Positions 53,241-62,901 are shown, counted from the first letter of the stretch. The stretch is 64,000 nucleotides of DNA from Bdellovibrionaceae bacterium UBA6502 (GCA_002436415.1 DJMA01000041.1:1-64000); one strand, 5' to 3'. Translations and numbers: made by a program. Notes: generated from the sequence alone by a model not told the origin.

Positions 53241-53281
53241 TTCGTATTTTATTTGCAACTTAGTCTTTCGGAGGAAGTATT

Positions 53282-54235
53282 TTGCAACTTTTTGAAGGTG
53301 TAGATAAAATCAATCAGCACGATTTTCGATCGGTCGTTACCATTGGTAATTTTGATGGAGTTCACTTGGGGCATCAAGCTCTCATACAAAAGTGCATTTC
53401 AGAGGCGAAGAAAAAGTCGCAAAAGGCTGTTGTATTGAGTTTTCGTCCTCATCCTATAAAGGTATTGTTTCCTGAAAAAAACATCAAAAAACTTTTTAGT
53501 TATGCGGATCAAGAAAAGAGATTGCAAGAGTTTGGAGTGGACTTTTTTGTTCGCCAACCATTTTCTAGGGATTTATCCGACCTTTCCGCTGAGCGTTTTT
53601 TAAATGAAATTGTTATCAAGCCTTTGAATCCCAGTATGTTAGTCGTGGGCTACGATTTTGCATTTGGTGCAAATCGAGAAGGAACCATTGAATACTTAAA
53701 AGAATATTGTAAGACCAATGAAATTGAGTTGCATGTACAAAGCCCGGTGCGTATCGAAGGGGAGATAGTTTCTTCTAGTTTACTTCGAAGTCTCGTGGCT
53801 GAAGGACGTATGGCTCTTGCTGCAAAGTGCTTAGGTAGAAACTTTTATTTACAAGGTGTGGTCGAAAAAGGTGCTGGTAGAGGAAAACAAATTGGTTTTC
53901 CAACGGCAAATATTTTTACTAGCTCTGAGTGTTTTCCTAAGAATGGGGTTTACACTTCAAAGGTGCTTTTGAATGGCCGAAGTTTTGCTTCAATAACCAA
54001 TGTGGGGGAAAATCCTACCTTCGAAGACAAGACGAGAAGGCCGGTTCAGGTGGAAACTCATATTCTTGACTTTGACCAGGATATTTATGGTGATATTCTA
54101 AGGGTAGAGTTTGTAGAATTCTTGAGGGCTGAGAAAAAGTTTTCAGGAGTAGATCAACTTGTGGAACAGATCAAAGAAGATGTGATTAAGGCTAGGGAGT
54201 ATCATGAAAAAATGGGGAGTGATTTCAAAATTTGA
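53282..54235 (+). CDS. ribF: RibF, bifunctional riboflavin kinase/FAD synthetase
   Basis: A 317-residue enzyme. The TTG start has GGAGG 7 bases upstream. The N-terminal FMN adenylyltransferase has IGNFDGVHLGHQALI and the SSSLLRSLVAEG block; the C-terminal riboflavin kinase has GAGRGKQIGFPTANI and NVGENPTF. It makes FMN and FAD. The AroE-like gene begins inside its 3' end (32-base overlap). Confidence 0.95.
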   Translation: MQLFEGVDKINQHDFRSVVTIGNFDGVHLGHQALIQKCISEAKKKSQKAVVLSFRPHPIKVLFPEKNIKKLFSYADQEKRLQEFGVDFFVRQPFSRDLSDLSAERFLNEIVIKPLNPSMLVVGYDFAFGANREGTIEYLKEYCKTNEIELHVQSPVRIEGEIVSSSLLRSLVAEGRMALAAKCLGRNFYLQGVVEKGAGRGKQIGFPTANIFTSSECFPKNGVYTSKVLLNGRSFASITNVGENPTFEDKTRRPVQVETHILDFDQDIYGDILRVEFVEFLRAEKKFSGVDQLVEQIKEDVIKAREYHEKMGSDFKI

Positions 54236-55043
54236 ATTTTTCCCTCGTTTTGAATTTCTGTCAGATTATCTTAAATCCAAACACTCCTTTGAGAATGAGT
54301 TTAGCGCATTAGATTGCGAGCCCGAAAATTTTTTTGAAAAATTAGAAGAGTGGAAGACTGAGTTTGATCAATTTAGAGTGGGCGCTCCTTTTGGTAGTTT
54401 ATTAGCTGAAAATTTAGACTTATCTAATGCCTTAACTCTTACTTTAAAAACTGCCGATTGTTTGCATCATTTAGACTCTCGGTGGTGGCCACGCTCATTG
54501 ATGGATGAATGTCTCTTGCGAGCTGTGATCCAGAAAGATCTTAATATAGATATTCACAATAGCGCGATGATCATTGGTACAGGCGCGGCTGCTAAGGCTT
54601 GTGTGATGTCTTTGGTAAAGCTTGGTTTTTTAAATATTTCTTTTACTGATACCAACTCAGAGAGTGGTTACGAATTTGTTTCGCAATTGAAGCGCCGAGT
54701 GTTTGGAGCTAATTTTAACTTTATTGAGCAAAGAGACATTGCCTTGTTGCCAGGAGTTTTTAGTTTAGCAATCAATACGACTCCCGATATGGTGGAGAAT
54801 ACCTTGGTTGATGACTTGTCGTTTTTTAATTACCTGAGACATGAGGGGATCGTGATAGACCTTAGTGTGAAAGCAGCGAAGACAAAGTTTATAAAGCAGG
54901 CTGAGTTAGTAACGAGTCAGGTTTTACATGGAATCGATGTTGCGAGCCTTGTAGATGCCTATTGGGTTGAGATGTGCTTTGATATTGAGCTAAATGAATC
55001 TGATTATAAGTCTGAATTAACCAGCTTTTTAAGTACTCACTAA
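54204..55043 (+). CDS. AroE-like (shikimate dehydrogenase fold) protein, degenerate active site
   Basis: A 279-residue protein with the two-domain AroE layout. A Rossmann loop IGTGAAAKACVMSL and the INTTPDM strand match the NADP domain; the N-terminal domain aligns roughly but the SxS shikimate motif is missing and the NVTxPxK motif reads RVGAPFG, so the catalytic Lys is Gly64. Asp near SLMDECLL may keep the second catalytic position. Thus it probably does not reduce shikimate; it may bind nucleotide or act on another substrate. It overlaps ribF by 32 bases and precedes pilB. Confidence 0.6.
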   Translation: MKKWGVISKFEFFPRFEFLSDYLKSKHSFENEFSALDCEPENFFEKLEEWKTEFDQFRVGAPFGSLLAENLDLSNALTLTLKTADCLHHLDSRWWPRSLMDECLLRAVIQKDLNIDIHNSAMIIGTGAAAKACVMSLVKLGFLNISFTDTNSESGYEFVSQLKRRVFGANFNFIEQRDIALLPGVFSLAINTTPDMVENTLVDDLSFFNYLRHEGIVIDLSVKAAKTKFIKQAELVTSQVLHGIDVASLVDAYWVEMCFDIELNESDYKSELTSFLSTH

Positions 55044-55121
55044 AAACCGGACTCTCGACTAGTTACAATTTACGTCACCCCATATTAAGCTAATGATAAT
55101 AGATGTTTGTAGGGGGGTACA

Positions 55122-56822
55122 TTGGCTGCGAAACGTCTTGGCGAGTTACTCGTAACAAAAGAACTAATCAATATTGATCAATTGAATCAAGCAAAGATTG
55201 AACAGAAAAACCATGGCGGCAGGCTTGGAACTGCGTTGGTGAAGTTAGGATTCATGAATGAATCTGAGCTAACTGAGTTTTTGGCGGAGCAGTATTCGGT
55301 TCCAGCCATTGATTTAGAAACTTTTGAAATCGATCCTAAGGCTCTCGAAAAAATTCCAAAACAAATTTGTGACAAATACGTTTGTATTCCAATCTCCTTG
55401 TCGGGCACAACCCTCGTCGTGGCAATGAGTGACCCTTCAAACATATTTGTGATTGATGATTTAACCTATATTACAAAGTGTAAAATTCAAACTGTGGTGG
55501 CATCAGAAACCGCGATTGCAAAAGCCATTGAGTTTTACTTAACGAAAGCCATTTCCTACGAAAAAGTTATGTCGGAAATGGAGAACGAAACGGTTGTAAC
55601 GGATGCAACTGCGAGTGACGAAGGTGACGAAATTGTCGACCTTGAGGCCTCAGGTGATGATGCTCCTGTGGTGCAATTTATCAACTTACTACTTGCTGAG
55701 GCCATTCGCTTAAAGGCTTCCGATATTCACATTGAGCCTTACGAGAAAAAGTTTCGAGTCAGGTTTCGTGTTGATGGAACTTTGTCGGAGCGAATTCAAC
55801 CACCAGCGGGAATGGCCCTTGCGATTACTTCTCGTATTAAAATCATGAGTAAACTAGATATTTCTGAGCGAAGAAAGCCGCAGGATGGACGATTAAAGTT
55901 GAGACTTAAAAATGGTCAAGAGGTGGATTTTCGTGTGAGTTGCTTGCCGGTAATTTTTGGTGAGAAAATTGTATTGCGTTTACTAGATAAATCAAATCTT
56001 CAGTTAGATATGACGAAATTAGGTTTTGAACCTGGTCAGTTGGCTTTGTTTAAAGATAATATTCATCGTCCTTATGGCATGGTTTTGATTACCGGTCCTA
56101 CAGGTTCTGGTAAATCAACCACAATTTATTCTGCTTTGTCTGAGTTAAATAGTGTGGATGTAAATATATCTACGGCGGAAGATCCTGTGGAATTCAACTT
56201 AGAAGGTATTAATCAGGTTCAAATGAATGCCGACGTTGGTTTAACCTTTGCGACTGCACTAAGATCTTTCTTAAGACAAGATCCTGATGTGATTTTGGTG
56301 GGGGAGATTCGTGATTTAGAGACGGCAAATGTTGGATTTAAGGCAGCCTTAACCGGTCACTTAGTTGTAAGTACGCTTCATACTAATGATGCACCAGGTA
56401 CAGTGAATCGTCTAATTAATATGGATGTAGAGCCTTTTATGATTACCTCTGCCATCAACTGCGTTGTAGCGCAAAGGTTGGCGAGGCGTATTTGCTCTAA
56501 CTGTGCAAGGCCATACAAAGTGACTCCAGAGCAATTAAAAGACTTAGGTGTTCCTGATGAATTAATTGATGGGGCTGAGATTTTAAAAGGCGAAGGCTGC
56601 GATCGTTGTAATCAATCGGGTTACAAAGGACGTATTGCTGTACATGAAGTAATGACTTTCACTGATCCTTTGAAGCAAGGGGTTTTTGATCGTCTTAGTC
56701 CGGTAGAGTTTAAAGCTTTGGCGATACGTGAGGGTATGCAGACAATGCGTATGAGTGCGATTCGAAAAATGTTACGTGGTGAAACTACAATGGAAGAAGT
56801 GTTTAATGTTTCAGTGGGATAA
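55122..56822 (+). CDS. pilB: PilB, type IV pilus assembly ATPase
   Basis: A 566-residue hexameric motor ATPase that drives pilus extension at the inner membrane. The TTG start follows an AGGGGGG run. An N-terminal MshEN-type domain (RLGELLVTKELINIDQLNQA and AEQYSVPAIDL) precedes the core. Walker A is GPTGSGKST at 325-333, then the Asp box (STAEDPVEFNLEG), Walker B (DPDVILVGEIRD) and His box (TGHLVVSTLHTNDA). The zinc tetracysteine is CSNCARPYK with CDRCNQSGYKG. MshEN domains can bind c-di-GMP in related ATPases. It leads the pil operon, 4 bases before pilT. Confidence 0.96.
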   Translation: MAAKRLGELLVTKELINIDQLNQAKIEQKNHGGRLGTALVKLGFMNESELTEFLAEQYSVPAIDLETFEIDPKALEKIPKQICDKYVCIPISLSGTTLVVAMSDPSNIFVIDDLTYITKCKIQTVVASETAIAKAIEFYLTKAISYEKVMSEMENETVVTDATASDEGDEIVDLEASGDDAPVVQFINLLLAEAIRLKASDIHIEPYEKKFRVRFRVDGTLSERIQPPAGMALAITSRIKIMSKLDISERRKPQDGRLKLRLKNGQEVDFRVSCLPVIFGEKIVLRLLDKSNLQLDMTKLGFEPGQLALFKDNIHRPYGMVLITGPTGSGKSTTIYSALSELNSVDVNISTAEDPVEFNLEGINQVQMNADVGLTFATALRSFLRQDPDVILVGEIRDLETANVGFKAALTGHLVVSTLHTNDAPGTVNRLINMDVEPFMITSAINCVVAQRLARRICSNCARPYKVTPEQLKDLGVPDELIDGAEILKGEGCDRCNQSGYKGRIAVHEVMTFTDPLKQGVFDRLSPVEFKALAIREGMQTMRMSAIRKMLRGETTMEEVFNVSVG

Positions 56823-56825
56823 TGT

Positions 56826-57896
56826 ATGGGTGTAAGTTTAAATCAGTTGTTAAAAGCAGTAGTGGACCAGAATGCATCCGATTTACATTTAGTTGTAGGT
56901 AGTGTTCCTTGTATTCGTGTCTCGGGGCGAGTGGTTCGAGTTAAAACTGATAGGCTAGATTCGAAAACAATTAAAGAAATGTGTTATAGTCTTTTGTCAG
57001 ATAGGCAAAAAGCTCTTTTTGAAGAACATAAAGAATTAGATTTCTCATTTGGAGTAAAAAAGTTGGCAAGATTTCGTTGCAACTTAAGTTACCATATGGG
57101 AACGGTAACAGGAGTTTTTCGAAAGATTGCTCATAAAATACCAAGCTTTGAAGAGTTAGAGTTACCACCAAGTATTCGTGATCTTACGAAAGTGCAAAAT
57201 GGTTTGGTTTTGGTTACGGGAGCTACCGGTTCTGGTAAGAGTACTACTTTGGCTGCCTTGGTGGATAAAATCAATCAAGAAGAGCATGGCACGATTTTCA
57301 CCATTGAAGATCCTGTTGAGTATGTTCATCCTCATAAAAATTGCATCGTTCGTCAAAGAGAGTTGGGGGCTGATACCAAAGGTTTTGGTCCGGCGATGAG
57401 AGCTCTGTTACGTCAAGATCCAGATTATTGTTTGGTGGGTGAGATGCGGGACCTTGAAACCATTGAAGCGGCCATGACTGTGGCGGAGACAGGGCATTTG
57501 GTTTTTGGAACACTTCATACCAACTCTGCTATTCAAACCATGAACCGTATTATTACCGTATTTCCAGCCGCGCAACAGGAACGTGTTAGGACTCAGTTGA
57601 GTTTTGTGTTGCAAGCAGTGATTGCCCAGCAACTGATCCCAAAGATTAATGGCGGTGTTGCTCTTGCGGTTGAAATCTTGATTCCCAATCAAGGGATTCG
57701 AAATTTGATTCGAGAAAATAAATTACACCAAATTAAATCTATGATGCAAACCGGTCAGTCCAGCTCTGGAATGGTCACTATGAATCAAAGTATTTTAAGC
57801 TTATTGGTGAAACGTAAAATTGATTTGAACAATGCATTCAGAGCGAGTCCTGATCCTGATGAATTGGATGGAATGCTAAGAAAGGCTGGAGTTTAA
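56826..57896 (+). CDS. pilT: PilT, type IV pilus retraction ATPase
   Basis: A 356-residue ATPase powering pilus retraction. Walker A is GATGSGKST at 132-140; FTIEDPVEYVH and RALLRQDPDYCLVGEMRDLET give the Asp box and Walker B; AETGHLVFGTLHTNSA is the His box. The late AIRNLIRE-type motif reads NQGIRNLIRENKLHQIKSMM, specific for PilT. It overlaps pilC by one base. Confidence 0.96.
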   Translation: MGVSLNQLLKAVVDQNASDLHLVVGSVPCIRVSGRVVRVKTDRLDSKTIKEMCYSLLSDRQKALFEEHKELDFSFGVKKLARFRCNLSYHMGTVTGVFRKIAHKIPSFEELELPPSIRDLTKVQNGLVLVTGATGSGKSTTLAALVDKINQEEHGTIFTIEDPVEYVHPHKNCIVRQRELGADTKGFGPAMRALLRQDPDYCLVGEMRDLETIEAAMTVAETGHLVFGTLHTNSAIQTMNRIITVFPAAQQERVRTQLSFVLQAVIAQQLIPKINGGVALAVEILIPNQGIRNLIRENKLHQIKSMMQTGQSSSGMVTMNQSILSLLVKRKIDLNNAFRASPDPDELDGMLRKAGV

Positions 57897-59101
57897 TGGC
57901 TGTTTATTTGTATCAAGCGAAACAACCTGGTGGTAAGGTGGTTCGAGGTGAGGTGCAGGCCACTTCTGAGGTTGAGGCGCGAGTAAAAATTCGTTCTCAA
58001 CAACTGATTCCTATTCGGGTTATGCCAAAAAGCGGTGCTAAAGGTGTAAAGAAAACTGGGATCGGAAAAATTAAACCTAAAGAACTGCAGGTTTTTACTA
58101 GGCAGTTTGCTACCATGATTGATTCGGGGATTCCTATTTCTCAGGCCCTGCAAATATTGGCGGATGGAACTCAATCTCCTCCTCTGAAAAAAGTCTTATC
58201 TGGTGTGAAAGAAGATCTTAACTCAGGTAAGCGTCTTGCAGAGTCTATGCAATCATTCCCAGGTGCCTTTGATAAGCTTTATGTAAACTTGGTACGAGCG
58301 GGTGAAGAAGGTGGTGTGCTTGATACTATCTTGGATCGTTTGGCCATGTATATTGAAAAAGCCGCTAAAATCAGAGGACAGATCAAAAGTGCGATGACCT
58401 ATCCGGCCATTATTCTATTGGTGTCGGCCTTGGTTATTGGAGTTATTTTAGGTTTCGTTATTCCAAAATTTATGGAGCTTTTTCGTAGTACAGGTCAAGA
58501 ACTTCCAGAGATTACTCAAATGGTTGTGGATTGGTCAGACTTTTTAAGAGAGAAATGGTACGTTGTTTTAATTGGTGGAGCAGCAGTTTTTACTAGTGTA
58601 AAAGTCTTTGTGGGAACACCAGCGGGAAAAACCTATATGGATAACCTGGTGATTCGTATACCAGTTTTAGGGACACTTGTGCAAAAGGCGGAGATTGCAA
58701 GATTTTCTAGAACTATGTCTACCTTAATTGCTTCAGGGGTTCCTTTGTTGGATGGTTTAGATATTTGTGCTCAAACCATTGGGAACCAGGTGATTGCTGA
58801 ATCCATTGTGGAGGCAAGAGCTGTTGTTTCCGAAGGTAAATCGATCATTAGTCCATTGGCAAAAAATCCATTTATTCCCGATATGGTTGTGCAGATGATT
58901 GGTGTGGGGGAGCAGACAGGTGCTCTTGATACCATGTTAGAAAAAATCGCAGATTTTTATGAAGATGAAGTAGATGAAGCAGTTAGTGCTTTGACTAGTA
59001 TTATGGAGCCATTAATGATGGTATTTTTAGGTGGTATTATTGCCTTCCTGGTTATTGCGATGTATATGCCAATTTTCAATATGGCTGGAGGAATTACTTG
59101 A
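57896..59101 (+). CDS. pilC: PilC, inner-membrane platform of the type IV pilus
   Basis: A 401-residue membrane protein with two GspF-type domains. FTRQFATMIDSGIPISQAL and FSRTMSTLIASGVPLLDGL are the paired motifs. Three helices are seen (around residues 170-195, 220-240 and 370-395). It links the ATPases to pilin assembly. The pilS start overlaps its stop by 4 bases. Confidence 0.95.
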   Translation: MAVYLYQAKQPGGKVVRGEVQATSEVEARVKIRSQQLIPIRVMPKSGAKGVKKTGIGKIKPKELQVFTRQFATMIDSGIPISQALQILADGTQSPPLKKVLSGVKEDLNSGKRLAESMQSFPGAFDKLYVNLVRAGEEGGVLDTILDRLAMYIEKAAKIRGQIKSAMTYPAIILLVSALVIGVILGFVIPKFMELFRSTGQELPEITQMVVDWSDFLREKWYVVLIGGAAVFTSVKVFVGTPAGKTYMDNLVIRIPVLGTLVQKAEIARFSRTMSTLIASGVPLLDGLDICAQTIGNQVIAESIVEARAVVSEGKSIISPLAKNPFIPDMVVQMIGVGEQTGALDTMLEKIADFYEDEVDEAVSALTSIMEPLMMVFLGGIIAFLVIAMYMPIFNMAGGIT

Positions 59102-60708
59102 GTCTGGCCCATGAAATCAAAAAAAGGCTAATGATGGCGGAGGCATTTAAACTATTGTGCCTCAGTGTTATCTTAGCGCTTCTGATGTTTTCACGATTGT
59201 TTCAATCTCAATTTGTTCATAGAGACTTATTGTTACCGAGTCTGATCGTATTGAGCATTGGTTTTGTTTTTCATTTGGTTTTTATTCTTCAATGTAAATT
59301 TCGCAAACCGAGTGAGATTTCTGTATACAGTTCTTTTGTTTTTGATGCTGTTTTGATAACGGCTTTGATTCATTTTATTGGCAATACGCAATCCCTAATG
59401 GTGATTTTGTACTTAATCAATATCATGTTAACTGGTTGGTTATTGGATAAACGAGCAGCCTATTATATGGCTTTGTTTAGCTCCATTTGTTTCAGTTTTC
59501 TCTTAGCCATTAGCCCGCAAGTCGGTGGCAATGGTTTGGTACTAGCTTTTGTGTGGAATAACTTCGGTTTTTTTGCGGTAGCGGCCTTTAGTGCTTACGT
59601 GGGTGATTATGCAAAGCAAGTGCAGGATAAATTAGAAGAAACTAGAGAGGATCTAGGTTTATTAAAAGATTTAAATCATTTGATCATTGAGAGCATGCCC
59701 AGTGGGTTTATCTCTGTGGATATGTTAGGTCGAGTTTTGGTTATGAATCATGCCGCTCAAAAGATTGTAGGCATGATGGACTATGTAGGTCGTCGTTTTG
59801 AAGAATTGCTTCCTGGTGTTGAAAAAAAATATAAAGTCTTAAAAGAAGAGTTAGAGGCAGAAAACTACAGTGCTGAGGTCGTGCAGTTTGACTATGAAGT
59901 AAATGAAGGCGATGACTTTAAAGTCTTTCGTGTAGTTGGTTCTGAAATCTACGGTAAAAACTCCATGCAAATCGGTACTATGTATCTTTTGGCTGATCAA
60001 ACTAGAGAGCGTGAACTTGAGAATCAAGCTCGGAGAAAAGAAAAGTTAGCCGCCGTTGGTCAACTGGCAGCGGGAATTGCCCATGAAATTAGAAATCCAT
60101 TGGCAAGTATGTCTGGTAGCATTCAGTTTATGAAAGAAAGTTTACCGAGTCTTGATGAAGACAGCCAGAAGTTGATGGAAATAGTCTTAAAAGAAACAGA
60201 TCGCTTAAATGATTTGATTAGCGACTTTATGGATTATGTAAAAGAAGAGCCAAAGGTAAACGATAAAATTGATCTAGAGGCCTTGATTGAAGAGTGTGTT
60301 GAACAATTGCGTTTTAACAAAGATCTAAAAAAGAGTGTAGAGATACATTTGGACTTGCAAGCAGGTAAAGAAATCTGGGGTAGTGAAGCGAAGCTAAGGC
60401 AGGTATTGTTAAACTTAATCATTAATGCCCACCACGCCCTAGAAAAAGTAAACCCTGCCCATATTTACATTTCTACTAAATATGAAATTGGACATTTCTT
60501 TTTGAGTATCAAAGACAATGGTTGTGGCATGGATGAAAAGACCAAAGAGAAACTTTTTGAGCCATTCCATACGACAAAAGCAAAAGGCACCGGCTTAGGT
60601 TTAGCTACGGTACATAAAATATTAGAAACCCATCATGCTGGAGTGAGTGTTCATTCTGTTAAAGATGAGGGTACAGAGTTTATCATCGATTTTACACGAT
60701 TGGTATAG
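59098..60708 (+). CDS. pilS: PilS, sensor histidine kinase
   Basis: A 536-residue membrane kinase starting at a TTG overlapping the pilC stop. Six hydrophobic helices (residues 15-165) are followed by a PAS-like region (LIIESMPSGFISVDMLGRVLV). The H box AAGIAHEIRNPLASM has His329. The N box NLIINAHHAL, G1 DNGCGMD and G2 GTGLGLATV complete the ATPase domain. In other pil systems PilS senses PilA in the membrane and phosphorylates PilR. Confidence 0.93.
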   Translation: MSLAHEIKKRLMMAEAFKLLCLSVILALLMFSRLFQSQFVHRDLLLPSLIVLSIGFVFHLVFILQCKFRKPSEISVYSSFVFDAVLITALIHFIGNTQSLMVILYLINIMLTGWLLDKRAAYYMALFSSICFSFLLAISPQVGGNGLVLAFVWNNFGFFAVAAFSAYVGDYAKQVQDKLEETREDLGLLKDLNHLIIESMPSGFISVDMLGRVLVMNHAAQKIVGMMDYVGRRFEELLPGVEKKYKVLKEELEAENYSAEVVQFDYEVNEGDDFKVFRVVGSEIYGKNSMQIGTMYLLADQTRERELENQARRKEKLAAVGQLAAGIAHEIRNPLASMSGSIQFMKESLPSLDEDSQKLMEIVLKETDRLNDLISDFMDYVKEEPKVNDKIDLEALIEECVEQLRFNKDLKKSVEIHLDLQAGKEIWGSEAKLRQVLLNLIINAHHALEKVNPAHIYISTKYEIGHFFLSIKDNGCGMDEKTKEKLFEPFHTTKAKGTGLGLATVHKILETHHAGVSVHSVKDEGTEFIIDFTRLV

Positions 60709-60723
60709 AAGAAGGGGAGCGAT

Positions 60724-62133
60724 ATGAAACCGAAAATTTTGGTTGTCGACGATGAAGAAAGCATCCGCGAGTTTTTAAACATCATGTTAAAAAAAGAAGG
60801 CTATGAAATTAGCCTTGCGGAAGATGGAGAGCAGGCTAAGGAGCTTTTGAAAAACAAAAGCTTTCATATGGTTATCTCGGATTTACAAATGCCAAACGTT
60901 ACTGGGATGGAGCTCTTAGAGCATGTTAAGGCTAATTATCCAGAAACTACATTTATGATGATCACAGCTTTTGGATCTACAGAAAATGCGGTTGAGGCGA
61001 TGAAGTTGGGTGCTTATGATTACCTAACAAAGCCTTTTAAAATCGATGAAGTTCGAATTTTAATTAATAACGCATTGAAGGCTAAATCTCTTGAGAGAGA
61101 GAACAAACAATTAAAGCGTGAATTAGGGGTTAGCAATAGCTTTCAAAATATCATTGGTAACTCGGATGCTATGCACCAGATTTTTCATTTGATTGAGCGA
61201 GTTTCCCAGTCGCCAACCAATGTATTAGTCACTGGTGAGAGTGGTACGGGTAAAGAGGTAGTGGCTAAAGCAATTCACTACAATGGCCCAATTAAAGAAA
61301 AGCCTTTTGTAACGGTTAACTGTGGTGCGATTCCTGAAAACTTAATGGAATCAGAGATGTTTGGTCACAAAAAAGGTTCCTTTACAGGAGCTGTTGCTGA
61401 CAAGGTTGGTTTGTTTGAAGCGGCTGACGAGGGAACTTTGTTTTTAGATGAGGTGGGTGAGTTACCTCTAAATATCCAGGTAAAACTACTCCGTGCAATT
61501 CAGGAAAGAATCATTCGAAAAGTTGGTGCTACTGAGGACCAAAAGGTAAACGTAAGAATTATTGCTGCTACCAATAGAGATCTTCAGAGCATGGTTAACG
61601 AAGGGAGCTTTCGAGAAGACCTATTTTATCGTTTAAATGTGATCAATATTAATACACCAGCTCTTCGAGAAAGAACAGATGATATTCCATTGTTAGCCAA
61701 ACACTTTTTAAAGAAGTACTCAGAGAGAATGGGGAAGGGGATTGGTGCCATAAGTGATGAGGCTATGGAGATTTTAAAATCATACAATTATCCTGGTAAC
61801 GTTAGGGAGTTAGAAAATATCATTGAGCGAACGGTAGCCTTAGAGGCAGGTGGCAGTATTTTGCCGGAAAGTTTACCGCCTTTAGTTTCAGTGAGTCGTA
61901 AAGGGGCTTCAGAAAGACGCCTGGCTAGTGCTCATGAAATCGAAATTACGGACGATGGAGTGGATTTAGATAAGATTCTTGGACAAATTGAAAAAGAATT
62001 GATCGTTAAGGCGATTCACCATACTGATGGTGTTAAGAAAAAAGCCGCAAAATTATTAGGAATTACATTTCGTTCGATGAGATACCGAGTAGATAAATAC
62101 GGCTTGGGTTCTTCGGAAGAGGATGAGGATTAG
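60724..62133 (+). CDS. pilR: PilR, sigma54-dependent response regulator
   Basis: A 469-residue NtrC-family regulator. Receiver: VVDDEES, phospho-acceptor Asp53 in VISDLQMP, Lys in YLTKPF. AAA+ domain: Walker A GESGTGKE, sigma54-contact motif GSFTGA (Ser in place of the usual Ala), Walker B TLFLDEVGEL. The Fis-type helix-turn-helix near the end is KKKAAKLLGITFRSMRYRV. PilR activates pilA in other bacteria; no clear -24/-12 promoter was seen ahead of pilA here. Confidence 0.94.
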   Translation: MKPKILVVDDEESIREFLNIMLKKEGYEISLAEDGEQAKELLKNKSFHMVISDLQMPNVTGMELLEHVKANYPETTFMMITAFGSTENAVEAMKLGAYDYLTKPFKIDEVRILINNALKAKSLERENKQLKRELGVSNSFQNIIGNSDAMHQIFHLIERVSQSPTNVLVTGESGTGKEVVAKAIHYNGPIKEKPFVTVNCGAIPENLMESEMFGHKKGSFTGAVADKVGLFEAADEGTLFLDEVGELPLNIQVKLLRAIQERIIRKVGATEDQKVNVRIIAATNRDLQSMVNEGSFREDLFYRLNVININTPALRERTDDIPLLAKHFLKKYSERMGKGIGAISDEAMEILKSYNYPGNVRELENIIERTVALEAGGSILPESLPPLVSVSRKGASERRLASAHEIEITDDGVDLDKILGQIEKELIVKAIHHTDGVKKKAAKLLGITFRSMRYRVDKYGLGSSEEDED

Positions 62134-62136
62134 GCT

Positions 62137-62173
62137 TAAGAATACTTAAAGTAAAACTTTAAGTGTTCTTAAA
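62137..62173 (+). terminator. Long hairpin between pilR and pilA
   Basis: A 17-bp stem, TTAAGAATACTTAAAGT with ACTTTAAGTGTTCTTAA, has a single wobble pair and a 3-base AAA loop, starting 3 bases after the pilR stop. The tail is AATGAGATTTTTG, so the T-run is offset. It may stop read-through or protect mRNA ends so that pilA is expressed separately. Confidence 0.65.
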
Positions 62174-62298
62174 ATGAGATTTTTGCCTAGCCCCTTCGGT
62201 AGTGTTTTGTTTGAATATGATACTTTTTTTAAAAAAAACTTAAATAATATTTATACAAGGTATACACTTTCCGATAAGGGTACAGGTTTAAGAAAGAT

Positions 62299-62327
62299 TT
62301 GACTAAATTAGAATATTAAATTTAGTT
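62299..62327 (+). promoter_or_regulatory. pilA: Candidate pilA control region
   Basis: CTAAATT-N9-AATTTAG (62303-62325) is a perfect inverted repeat. TTGACT at 62299-62304 could be a -35 box with a weak TTAGTT 17 bases later. This is a candidate operator or promoter only. Confidence 0.35.
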
Positions 62328-62364
62328 AACATATTTAAAGAACGTTAATCACTGGAGGGTATGA

Positions 62365-62901
62365 ATGAAACGTCTTTTAACTAAAAACAATAAGGGTTTT
62401 TCCCTAATTGAGCTAATGATCGTTGTTGCGATTATCGGAATTCTTGCTGCTATCGCAGTGCCAAACTACCAAAAATTTACTCGTAAAGCAAAGCAAGCTG
62501 GTGGTAAGTCACTCCTTAGTGGTTACTATACTGCTGCAAAAGCTACTATGGCTGAAATGGGTATCCATGGTGGTAACTTTCCACAAATTGGATTCAAGCC
62601 AGAGGGTGAGTTGATCTATCGTTTAGATGCGGCTGATTCTTCTACAGCATTGCCGGCTACTTTTGCTTCAATGAACTCTGATAATTCATGCATCAGTACT
62701 GTGGGTTCAGGTTGTACTGCGGCATACATTACCTGGAACAATCATCCGGTATCAACTGCTACTGCAGCTGGTGGTACTGCGGCTGCTACAAACAGACTTT
62801 TTACTGTTTACGCTGCGGCTGACTTAGACGGCTCACAAGCTGATAGATGGGTTATTGATCAAAACAAAAACCTAACTATCGTTCAAGACGGTACCGAGTA
62901 A
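62365..62901 (+). CDS. pilA: PilA, major type IV pilin
   Basis: A 178-residue prepilin. The class III signal is MKRLLTKNNKG followed by FSLIELMIVV, cleaved after Gly11 by prepilin peptidase, with Glu5 of the mature protein present. The N-terminal hydrophobic helix runs to about residue 35 and the C-terminal part is a Ser/Thr/Ala-rich head. Two Cys (SCISTVGSGC) could form the D-loop disulfide. GGAGGG precedes the ATG by 6 bases. It is followed by a strong terminator, consistent with separate high expression. Confidence 0.95.
   Translation: MKRLLTKNNKGFSLIELMIVVAIIGILAAIAVPNYQKFTRKAKQAGGKSLLSGYYTAAKATMAEMGIHGGNFPQIGFKPEGELIYRLDAADSSTALPATFASMNSDNSCISTVGSGCTAAYITWNNHPVSTATAAGGTAAATNRLFTVYAAADLDGSQADRWVIDQNKNLTIVQDGTE

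Noticed and set aside
62174..62364. Sigma54 (-24/-12) promoter for pilA
   Set aside because: Expected from PilR, but no GG-N10-GC spaced pair with reasonable flanks was found by eye.
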